Below are positions 1 to 5,239 of a DNA stretch of 5,273 nucleotides, piece after piece. The stretch comes from Bacteroidota bacterium (GTDB taxonomy: Bacteria; Bacteroidota; Bacteroidia; Bacteroidales; VadinHA17). The DNA lies in contig JAUVHQ010000177.1 of NCBI GenBank assembly GCA_030593185.1, positions 1 to 5,273 on the forward strand. The letters run 5' to 3'. Each line of letters begins with the position of its first letter. Position 1 is the stretch's first letter. The notes under the pieces were generated by a model. That model was not told where the DNA came from. It saw nothing but the letters and a program-made list of their open reading frames with translations, and did not search any database. The position numbers and the translations under genes were made by a program.

Positions 1-762
1 AGGATATTGATGATACCAATTAATTACATCATTAATACACTGATAAAACTGACTTTGCTCAGGAATGGTTTTTAATGCTTCACTTACGATATATTCTACA
101 TTATCGGAAACGAATGCCAGAGAATACATTGCTGCAACATAAACCCCGCCATACCATCCGTCACCGTAGTTCATTATATGTCCAATCTTATCGCAAATCT
201 CTGTTGCAGAATTGACCATCCCCGGTGCCATTAGTCCGGCAAAATCAGCTTCAATCTGGAAGTCGATGTCATCAGCATGCGGGTTATTTGTCCAGTGTCC
301 TGACTCCGGAGGATTAATCCCGTTGAGTATATTATATCGTGCTGCCTGATTTGCATGCCATAGCCTATAATCAGCATTGGCAAATGCTTTTGCATGCGAT
401 AGTGCCGGAGCATCCAATCCTTCGTTTTCAAAAACCTCAACAAAAGTCAAGTCCATATATATGTCATCATACAGGCCGGGATCATTATCATACCAGCTTT
501 TAATATATCCGTCATACCATGGTATTGGCTGGTACTCCTGTATCATTGTTCCGTTAAATCTAAATTCTGTCGGTCCACCGTAAGTACAACCAATTACCTG
601 TCCTGCCCATCCTCCTTTAATCTTGTCTGATAGTTTTGTCCTTGGAATAATAATTTCTTCACCGATGATTTGTACTGGGATATCTTTTTGATCTGTTTTT
701 TTATCGCCACAGCCATAACCTATTAGTAATATGATACATATTAAATACAATTGATTTTTCAT
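1..762 (-). CDS. ADP-ribosylglycohydrolase family lipoprotein (partial, C-terminus beyond window)
   Basis: An open frame of 254 codons runs from an ATG at 762 to the window edge with no stop, so the C-terminal part is missing. Residues 1-18 form a lipoprotein signal: short N-terminus, hydrophobic LYLICIILLIGYG and then Cys18 (lipobox IGYG-C). The mature protein opens with KIKGGWAGQVIGCTYGGPTEF-like sequence (about 48-67), which corresponds to the glycine-rich N-terminal motif of the ADP-ribosylglycohydrolase (DraG/ARH, Pfam ADP_ribosyl_GH) family. YDDIYMD (98-104) sits where the family has its metal-binding TDDT motif. HADDIDFQIEAD (162-173) and GDGWYGG (200-206) are blocks I recall from the Bacteroidetes lipoprotein subfamily. 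The distal GGDxDT-type metal motif is not in the window. Family members hydrolyse ADP-ribosyl bonds using two divalent metal ions; the substrate here is unknown. It lies 40 bp after the nucleoside hydrolase on the same strand, so co-transcription is likely. Family call is firm; substrate is inference. Confidence 0.9.
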   Translation of the reverse strand, partial: MKNQLYLICIILLIGYGCGDKKTDQKDIPVQIIGEEIIIPRTKLSDKIKGGWAGQVIGCTYGGPTEFRFNGTMIQEYQPIPWYDGYIKSWYDNDPGLYDDIYMDLTFVEVFENEGLDAPALSHAKAFANADYRLWHANQAARYNILNGINPPESGHWTNNPHADDIDFQIEADFAGLMAPGMVNSATEICDKIGHIMNYGDGWYGGVYVAAMYSLAFVSDNVEYIVSEALKTIPEQSQFYQCINDVINWYHQYP

Positions 763-802
763 AGTATAATAATTTTAATGGTTACTTATCTACAAAGCTT
801 AA

Positions 803-1819
803 TTATTTTGTCACAATAGTTTCATGCATCATTAAATCTTCAATTAATTTTGTGATTTGCTGAACAGGCATTTTGGTTATGACATATCCATGAGTTCCGT
901 TTTCGGAATCTTTCCATTCGTTATGTCCATCTTCAAAAGGAATAAATCTGCCTTTATTAATGTAAAAATAATTTTCATAACCCTTTACTGCAATCAGAAC
1001 TGCCGTCTGGTCCCAACTCTTCCTTCCGTTTTTGTCTTCTTCACTCTGTGGAATTGATATAGCAAATACATCTTTGACCGGGTTATTTTTGCAGGGCATT
1101 GCAATTAACCTTAATCCTGTTTTTATATGCTCTCCTATTTCAAATCCCGTGAATATTATTTCAGTCGGCCATTGTTCTATTGCAATAATTGATTTTAATG
1201 AATCCATGAACACATTGTATTCCCTCCCTTCAGGAAACCTTCCCCCCATACAAACCCATCTATTAACTTTTTTCTCAACAAGTTTCTTCCCTGAAAGTGG
1301 ACTTAATTCATCTGGTTCCGACATAATCAGGTTTCCCAGGTTAGTAAGAAAACCTACAGAAATAATTGTTACTGTAGTATCTTCCTGTTCGCTCAGGATT
1401 TTGCGATATAATTTTACTGCATCGGGAGCTTCACCGGTTGACATCAAATCATGAGGATATTTTACAATCAGTGAGTCAGCCCATTTTTGTGATGCGTCAT
1501 CATTTACTCCATCTGATTTAGGAGCACCGATAGGAATGTCAGGTCGTCCATAATAGGTATTAATCACATCAATTGAAGGGGCAACCAGTTCATGTTTATT
1601 TGATGCCATAGTGGCAAGAATATTAATATATCCACTATCTGCAAACGCATGCAGTATAGCTAATGCTCCAACATCATCATAATCCGGTCCGCAATCGGTG
1701 TCGAATATTACCGGTATAGGGGTTTGAGGTGTTTCTGCAATATTTTTTTTACTATCCTTGCAGCTAAAGGTTAATACTACTATCCCAATAATTAGTATTT
1801 GCAAAACTTTTACTTTCAT
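803..1819 (-). CDS. Lipoprotein nucleoside hydrolase (inosine-uridine-preferring family)
   Basis: This encodes 338 aa from the ATG at 1819. That start is preferred over the in-frame ATG at 1846 because it gives a clean lipoprotein signal: MKVK, a hydrophobic run, and lipobox LTFS-C20. The longer start only adds nine residues before it. The nucleoside hydrolase fold is shown by DTDCGPDYDD (40-49), the calcium-binding aspartate cluster, though with one residue more than the usual DTDPGxDD spacing. Other family blocks are GFLTNL (156-161), MGGRFPEG (191-198), EYN (200-202), FTGFEIG (223-229) and SWDQTAV (268-274), whose Asp270 is the last metal ligand. The enzyme should hydrolyse the N-glycosidic bond of ribonucleosides to base and ribose. 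The lipid anchor places it outside the inner membrane. The position of the active-site His in the classical HDALA motif is Trp269 here, so base preference cannot be read from the sequence. It lies between ribokinase and the ADP-ribosylglycohydrolase, which suits ribose scavenging. Confidence 0.92.
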   Translation of the reverse strand: MKVKVLQILIIGIVVLTFSCKDSKKNIAETPQTPIPVIFDTDCGPDYDDVGALAILHAFADSGYINILATMASNKHELVAPSIDVINTYYGRPDIPIGAPKSDGVNDDASQKWADSLIVKYPHDLMSTGEAPDAVKLYRKILSEQEDTTVTIISVGFLTNLGNLIMSEPDELSPLSGKKLVEKKVNRWVCMGGRFPEGREYNVFMDSLKSIIAIEQWPTEIIFTGFEIGEHIKTGLRLIAMPCKNNPVKDVFAISIPQSEEDKNGRKSWDQTAVLIAVKGYENYFYINKGRFIPFEDGHNEWKDSENGTHGYVITKMPVQQITKLIEDLMMHETIVTK

Positions 1820-1904
1820 AATTAATATCTTGCATAAATTTATCATAAGAGAAATTTCCGTTTGTTGTTTCCTGCTCCATAACTCTTAACATTTCTTCAT
1901 TCTT

Positions 1905-1998
1905 TCGCCCCCTCGCCCAGTCACTACATCGCCCCGTCGCTTTTCGCTCTCTGCCTACTTACTACATACTATTTACTTCTTACTCTCTTCTGCCTAAC
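1905..1998. repeat. Pyrimidine/purine-biased degenerate repeat tract between rbsK and the nucleoside hydrolase gene
   Basis: On the plus strand this stretch is almost free of ordinary mixed sequence. It holds several TCGCCC-like units (1905-1911, 1913-1919, 1929-1936, then TCGCTTTTCGC at 1937-1947), followed by CTGCCTACTTACTACATACT-type sequence. TCTGCCTA occurs twice, at 1950-1957 and 1989-1996. It fills most of the 149-bp gap and extends into the last codons of ribokinase. Seen directly: the biased composition and repeated units. From general memory, GTAGTAAGTAGGCAG-like and GGGGCGA-like tracts occur between genes in other Bacteroidetes. Function is unknown. Confidence 0.6.
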
Positions 1999-2886
1999 CT
2001 CCCTCCTGTAGGGTGTAGAAGCTTGTGCTCCAAGTCTTGTTACAGCAATTGAAGCTGCTTTATTTGCAAATTGTACGGCTTCCCTGATATTGAAACCCTC
2101 TGAAACAGCGACTGCAAGTGCACCATTAAATGTATCGCCGGCTGCAGTTGTATCAACAGCTTTTACTTCAGGTGCAGATACTAATTCAGACAAGCTGTCT
2201 GAATGGATAAATGCACCATTCGCACCCATTGTAATTATTATAATTTCAACACCTTTATTCTTTAAGATTTGTGCCGCTTTTTCAGCTGTTTCTGTATTCG
2301 TTACTTTAACTCCTGTAAGAATTTCAACCTCTGTTTCATTTGGAGTAAGGATATATATTGCTTTCAGTATTGAATCGGAGAGTTTTTGGGCCGGAGCAGG
2401 GTTTAAAATCACTTTCTTATTGTTTCTAAAAGCAATTTGGGCTGCATATTCAACTGTTTCAATTGGAATTTCAAGCTGCAATAATACAATCTCTGCCATC
2501 CCGATCTGCTTAATGGCTTTGTCGATATCATCAGGTTTAAGGGTCATGTTGGATCCCGGAGCAACAACTATACAATTCTCTGCCTGTGAATCAACAGTAA
2601 TCAGGGCAACACCTGATGGATTTTCCTGATCGACAACCATATTTTCAGTATTTACACCTTCACTCCTAAGATTTTCAACAGATTGCTCCCCAAAAATATC
2701 ATTCCCCGTTTTTGAAATAAAAGCAACATCACCCCCGAGCCTTGAAGCAGCCACAGCCTGATTCGCTCCTTTGCCTCCCTGATTCATAAAAAAATCCCCT
2801 CCCAGTATGGTTTCACCCGGCGTGGGTAAATGACCGGTTTTTATTACCATATCGATATTTGTACTGCCTATTACAACTATTTTCAT
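1969..2886 (-). CDS. rbsK: Ribokinase
   Basis: The gene encodes 305 aa, close to the usual ribokinase length (about 300-310). It phosphorylates D-ribose with ATP to ribose-5-phosphate in the cytoplasm; no signal peptide or membrane segment is visible. PfkB-family signatures appear in order: GSTNIDMV at 7-14 (substrate-binding start of the fold), GGKGANQA at 37-44 (PfkB signature 1, sugar-binding loop), NPAPA at 162-166, TPNETE at 181-186, TMGANGA at 219-225 (ATP site), and DTTAAGDTFNGA at 245-256, with Asp251 the expected catalytic base in the anion hole. The tail after GAQAST (residues 286-291) is unusual: it is strongly basic (YRREVRQKRVRSK) and coincides with a purine-rich repeat tract that continues past the stop. 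It is the first gene of the minus-strand group, 149 bp upstream of the nucleoside hydrolase start. Other PfkB kinases (fructokinase, adenosine kinase) are less likely, given the full ribokinase-like motif set. Confidence 0.93.
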   Translation of the reverse strand: MKIVVIGSTNIDMVIKTGHLPTPGETILGGDFFMNQGGKGANQAVAASRLGGDVAFISKTGNDIFGEQSVENLRSEGVNTENMVVDQENPSGVALITVDSQAENCIVVAPGSNMTLKPDDIDKAIKQIGMAEIVLLQLEIPIETVEYAAQIAFRNNKKVILNPAPAQKLSDSILKAIYILTPNETEVEILTGVKVTNTETAEKAAQILKNKGVEIIIITMGANGAFIHSDSLSELVSAPEVKAVDTTAAGDTFNGALAVAVSEGFNIREAVQFANKAASIAVTRLGAQASTPYRREVRQKRVRSK

Positions 2887-2997
2887 TTGAGATATTTTGG
2901 GATTTTAACTCAATTACGAGTACAAAGAACATAGTTTCGCAAATTAACTAAAAAAGTAATATTTGAATTATTTTTCATACTAATCTTAGGTATTCCT

Positions 2998-3126
2998 AAA
3001 GGCTAAGGCTAAGGTTTTAAAATACACCTATTAACCTTTTAGCTTTCATTTAGACATACTTTTACATTTATGCCACACATCTAAAACCTCTTACTTTACT
3101 TAGCCTTAGCCTCAGCCTTAGCCTTT
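2998..3126. repeat. Inverted pair of GGCTAA/TTAGCC hexamer arrays
   Basis: The left arm at 2998-3014 reads AAAGGCTAAGGCTAAGG. The right arm at 3110-3126 reads CCTCAGCCTTAGCCTTT. The reverse complement of the right arm matches the left at 16 of 17 positions. The right side continues as four hexamer units, TTAGCC, TTAGCC, TCAGCC, TTAGCC (3100-3123). The arms are separated by 95 bp of AT-rich sequence with no coding signal. The whole could fold as a long-stem cruciform or RNA hairpin, or be the remnant of a small palindromic mobile repeat. It is not followed by a T-run typical of an intrinsic terminator. Confidence 0.75.
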
Positions 3127-3228
3127 ATTAATAGAATAATAAATATTATTATTAATCAACGAACAGTTTTGAACTTCCGTTACATAAAAATAAAACTAAT
3201 AAATATTCAGGATACATCCTAACTCAAT

Positions 3229-3236
3229 TAATTTTG
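3229..3236 (+). promoter_or_regulatory. Candidate Bacteroidetes-type -7 promoter element (TAATTTTG)
   Basis: TAATTTTG matches the Bacteroidetes primary-sigma -7 consensus TAnnTTTG and lies 51 bp before the ATG of the DUF1080 gene. Transcription would start near 3243 and leave a leader of about 45 nt. The -33 TTTG partner is poor: ATTCAG near 3204-3209 is the only weak candidate. In such AT-rich DNA a chance match is quite possible. Confidence 0.35.
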
Positions 3237-3287
3237 TTATCTTGTTTTCAAGAAAAAATCCTAACTATTAATTAATATTTAATTTTT

Positions 3288-4016
3288 ATGAAAACTTTTA
3301 TTCCTGTTATCCTGGCACTTATTCTTTGTGTACAATCCTGTAAACCAGGGGTTGAGATCCCACCAACATCTCACCCGGATGTTACTGACTGGCAGGATCT
3401 GTTTACTGATGATCTGTCTAATGCTATTTTTCCCGAAGGTATATGGACTTTCGAAAAAGGTATCCTTACAGCAAGTGAGGACCAGGCTATCTGGACAGAA
3501 TATGATTATGATAACTTTATGCTTGACCTTGAGTTTAAAACAGATACCGGTACAAATAGCGGGGTCATTCTCTACTGTACAGATATTGATAACTGGATCC
3601 CAAACTCAATTGAGATCCAGATAGCGGATGACTATGCAGAGAGGCTGGCAAACAGTCCATCTACATCGCAATGCGGTGCTGTTTTTGGTCATTTGCCCGC
3701 TACTAAAAGTATGGTAGAACGTCCCGGTGAATGGAACCGTTTCACAATAACCTGTATGGATAAAATGGTATTTGTTCTCCTTAATGGTGAACAGATTATT
3801 GAGATGGATATGAAATTATGGACGGATGCAAAAAAGAACCCTGATGGAAGCGAAATACCTCCCTGGTTAAGCAAACCGGTAGCTGATCTGCCCACACATG
3901 GTCATATTGGTTTCCAGGGTAAACACGCCGGAGCGTCAATCTATTTCAGAAACCTGAAGATCAAAGAATTAGATTTTATCGAAGACTTTATTATTATTCA
4001 TGGAGTTGGAAAGTGA
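3288..4016 (+). CDS. DUF1080 / 3-keto-disaccharide hydrolase domain lipoprotein
   Basis: The gene encodes 242 aa. Residues 1-18 form a lipoprotein signal (MKT, hydrophobic FIPVILALILCVQS, Cys18). The rest is a single concanavalin-like beta-sandwich domain of the DUF1080 type, now called 3-keto-disaccharide hydrolase. Family blocks in order are W35 and the DLF start, YDNFMLDLEFK (74-84), NSGVILY (90-96), IEIQIAD (108-114), GEWNRF (147-152), LLNGEQ (164-169), IGFQGKHAG (207-215) and FRNLKIKEL (220-228). Some members of the family cleave 3-keto-glycosides made by an oxidoreductase; many remain untested, so the substrate here is inference. The anchor implies periplasmic or surface location. A 14-residue tail (DFIEDFIIIHGVGK) follows the usual end of the domain. 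No 3-keto-forming dehydrogenase is visible nearby. It is divergent from the ribokinase group and separated from it by 401 bp, so shared function is not established. Confidence 0.88.
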   Translation: MKTFIPVILALILCVQSCKPGVEIPPTSHPDVTDWQDLFTDDLSNAIFPEGIWTFEKGILTASEDQAIWTEYDYDNFMLDLEFKTDTGTNSGVILYCTDIDNWIPNSIEIQIADDYAERLANSPSTSQCGAVFGHLPATKSMVERPGEWNRFTITCMDKMVFVLLNGEQIIEMDMKLWTDAKKNPDGSEIPPWLSKPVADLPTHGHIGFQGKHAGASIYFRNLKIKELDFIEDFIIIHGVGK

Positions 4017-4221
4017 AATTTGATATCCTTTTAACGGATTTTATTATAACCTAAGTTGCTACTTAATATTGAATAGAACACAGATGACACCCCGATACAC
4101 TTCGCTACGGGGCAGGCGGATTTAATTAATTTTTACTGATATTTTATCATTTTATCCGTGATTATCTGTAATATCAGTGTCATCCGTGTTCCATTTAGAT
4201 TATTAATTTAAAAACTTAAAT
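4017..4221. other. Intergenic region with palindromic repeat element
   Basis: This is the 205-bp gap between the DUF1080 gene and the GuaA-like gene. Most of it is the inverted-repeat element at 4076-4191. The first part holds only a weak 4-bp stem (ATCC and GGAT near 4025-4039) followed by a T-rich stretch, too weak to call a terminator. No glutaminase (GATase) coding remnant is visible before the GuaA-like start, and no clear promoter or Shine-Dalgarno sequence precedes the ATG at 4222 (AAACTTAAAT). Confidence 0.6.
4076..4191. repeat. Palindromic intergenic repeat with 15-bp terminal inverted repeats
   Basis: GAACACAGATGACAC (4076-4090) is the inverted copy, with one mismatch, of GTGTCATCCGTGTTC (4177-4191). 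Inside, ACTGATATT (4135-4143) and AATATCAGT (4170-4178) form a perfect 9-bp inverted pair, and ATCCGTG occurs twice (4154-4160 and 4183-4189). Between them lies a GC-rich module, CCCCGATACACTTCGCTACG and following GGGCAGGCGG (4090-4119), which contrasts with its AT-rich surroundings. No transposase or ORF is inside, so it is a non-autonomous or purely structural repeat. ATCCGTG-rich sequences of this kind are, from memory, dispersed in many environmental bacterial genomes. Confidence 0.72.
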
Positions 4222-5187
4222 ATGGAAATCAAAGAAATAAAAACAGGGGAATTAAATCCTGATAAGTTTATAGAAGAAAAGGTGAAGGTTATTTCTTCGA
4301 AAGTGGGCAGTAATTTTGCCATCAATGCTCTGTCTGGTGGTGTTGATTCTTCAGTTGTTACTATGCTGGGACACAAAGCTCTGGGTGATAAGCTTAAAAC
4401 ATATTTTATTAATAATGGCCTTATGAGGGAAGGAGAACCGGAGTATGTTGTTTCAATTTTTAAGAACCTGGGGGTAAATGTTGAAATTATAGATGCTAAA
4501 AAGGTTTTCTTCAATGCATTAGAAAACGTTACAGATCCGGAGGAAAAAAGAGAAGCTGTTACCAGTTCATTTTACAAAAATGTTTTTGGTAAGTTAGTAA
4601 AGAATAGTAGCGCGAAATATCTTTTTCAGGGAACGATTTTGACAGATGTTGATGAAACAGTTGCGGGAATAAAGAGGCAGCACAACGTTTTTGAGCAGTT
4701 GGGAATTGACCCTGAAGAGGCATTCGGTTACAAAATTCTTGAGCCCCTTGTACAACTCAGAAAACCCGCGGTAAGGGAAGTTGGAAAAGCATTGGGACTA
4801 CCCGAAGAAATATATAACAGACCACCATTCCCCGGTCCTGCCCTGGCAGCAAGGGTTATTGGAAAGGTCGGTCCGGAAAAGATTGAGACTGTAAGAAAAG
4901 CCACAGTGATTGTTGAAGAGGAACTAAAAGATTCGGGAGCATTCCAGTATCTGGCGATTCTGCATGAAGACAAGGTTACCGGAATAAGAGACGGAAACAG
5001 GGATTTTGGTTCTCAGATAGAGATTAGATGCTGGGAAAGTAAAGATGCAAGGACAGGGACACCAACCAGACTTCCTTATGACACACTTGAAAGACTGGCT
5101 GAAAGAATTACAACCGAAGTCCCAAAAGTAGTAAGCGTTACATATAACATAACAAAGAAACCACCTTCAACCATAGAAGCTATCTAA
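4222..5187 (+). CDS. Stand-alone GuaA-type ATP pyrophosphatase (GMP synthase subunit B-like)
   Basis: The 321-aa protein is collinear with the C-terminal two-thirds of GMP synthase, which activates XMP with ATP and aminates it to GMP. The ATP-pyrophosphatase P-loop is SGGVDSS (38-44). It is followed by NNGLMREGE (64-72), TDPEEKR (104-110), QGTILTD (136-142), IKRQHNV (150-156; IKSHHNV in ordinary GuaA) and RPPFPGPALA (200-209; RHPFPGPGLA in ordinary GuaA). The C-terminal dimerisation/XMP-binding domain has RLPYDTLERLAERI (283-296) and ends KKPPSTIEAI, where GuaA normally ends KPPATIEWE. The N-terminal glutamine amidotransferase domain (about 200 aa in one-chain GuaA) is absent, and the ATG at 4222 with a clean start shows this is not a visible truncation. 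Length matches archaeal two-subunit GuaAb (about 310 aa). It could use a separate glutaminase or free ammonia, or be a paralogue with another substrate. In databases such proteins may be labelled GMP synthase or, loosely, ExsB family. Family is firm; GMP synthase activity is not. Confidence 0.85.
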   Translation: MEIKEIKTGELNPDKFIEEKVKVISSKVGSNFAINALSGGVDSSVVTMLGHKALGDKLKTYFINNGLMREGEPEYVVSIFKNLGVNVEIIDAKKVFFNALENVTDPEEKREAVTSSFYKNVFGKLVKNSSAKYLFQGTILTDVDETVAGIKRQHNVFEQLGIDPEEAFGYKILEPLVQLRKPAVREVGKALGLPEEIYNRPPFPGPALAARVIGKVGPEKIETVRKATVIVEEELKDSGAFQYLAILHEDKVTGIRDGNRDFGSQIEIRCWESKDARTGTPTRLPYDTLERLAERITTEVPKVVSVTYNITKKPPSTIEAI

Positions 5188-5218
5188 CCTGTTTAATTAC
5201 CTGCTGTGAGTTTCACTC

Positions 5219-5239
5219 CCTGTCTGTCCGGCAGGCAGG
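5219..5239 (+). repeat. Hairpin-forming GC-rich repeat downstream of the GuaA-like gene
   Basis: CCTGTCTGTCC followed by GGCAGGCAGG is an inverted repeat whose mismatches would all be G-U pairs in a plus-strand transcript, so it folds well only as plus-strand RNA. It starts 32 bp after the GuaA-like stop codon. The sequence that follows (CGTTCAGATTC) has no T-run, so it is not a standard intrinsic terminator, although it could still act in 3'-end formation. It shares the GGCAGGCG end with the GC-rich module at 4110-4118. Confidence 0.6.

Larger units (their letters stand above)
2887..3287. other. Divergent intergenic region between rbsK (minus) and the DUF1080 gene (plus)
   Basis: This 401-bp gene-free stretch is very AT-rich. 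No ORF with a recognisable domain and no tRNA-like or other RNA structure that I recognise is present. It must hold promoters for both flanking genes. It also contains the inverted hexamer array at 2998-3126, an AT-only stretch around 3127-3155 with the short inverted repeat AATAAT-AAAT-ATTATT, and a Bacteroidetes-like -7 box at 3229-3236. For ribokinase, TTAATTTG (minus strand, about 2939-2946) is one base off TAnnTTTG, but without a convincing -33 partner; I do not annotate it as a promoter. Confidence 0.7.

Noticed and set aside
231..583. Short open frames on both strands inside the ADP-ribosylglycohydrolase region
   Set aside because: The partial minus-strand frame from 762 to 1 has continuous family similarity; the short frames are shadows of it.
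1032..1454. 140-codon plus-strand open frame opposite the nucleoside hydrolase
   Set aside because: It is antisense to conserved nucleoside hydrolase motifs and has no domain or start signal of its own.
2090..2629. 179-codon plus-strand open frame opposite ribokinase
   Set aside because: It lies fully antisense to a well-supported rbsK, shows no recognisable domain, and its Ser/Ile/Ala-rich composition is what the reverse of this gene would give.
2998..3126. CRISPR array or telomere-like repeat
   Set aside because: The units are 6 bp without spacers, occur only two to four times per arm, and are in inverted orientation; no cas gene or replicon end is indicated.
3328..3895. Short alternative frames within the DUF1080 gene
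   Set aside because: They overlap a complete lipoprotein gene with family motifs and have no features of their own.
803..4016. Surface-export signal on the lipoproteins
   Set aside because: The residues after the lipid cysteine (CGDKK, CKDSKK, CKPG) do not give a convincing acidic Bacteroidetes lipoprotein export signal, so surface versus periplasmic location is left open.
4017..4045. Intrinsic terminator after the DUF1080 gene
   Set aside because: The only stem is about 4 bp (ATCC/GGAT) with a 7-nt loop, too weak to support a terminator call.
4203..4973. Minus-strand open frames opposite the GuaA-like gene
   Set aside because: They are antisense to conserved pyrophosphatase motifs, and their sequences show no family resemblance.
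4222..5187. GuaA-like gene as a truncated or frameshifted full-length guaA
   Set aside because: The upstream 205 bp contain no GATase remnant in any frame I could recognise, are occupied by a repeat element, and the protein starts cleanly at the length of known stand-alone subunits.
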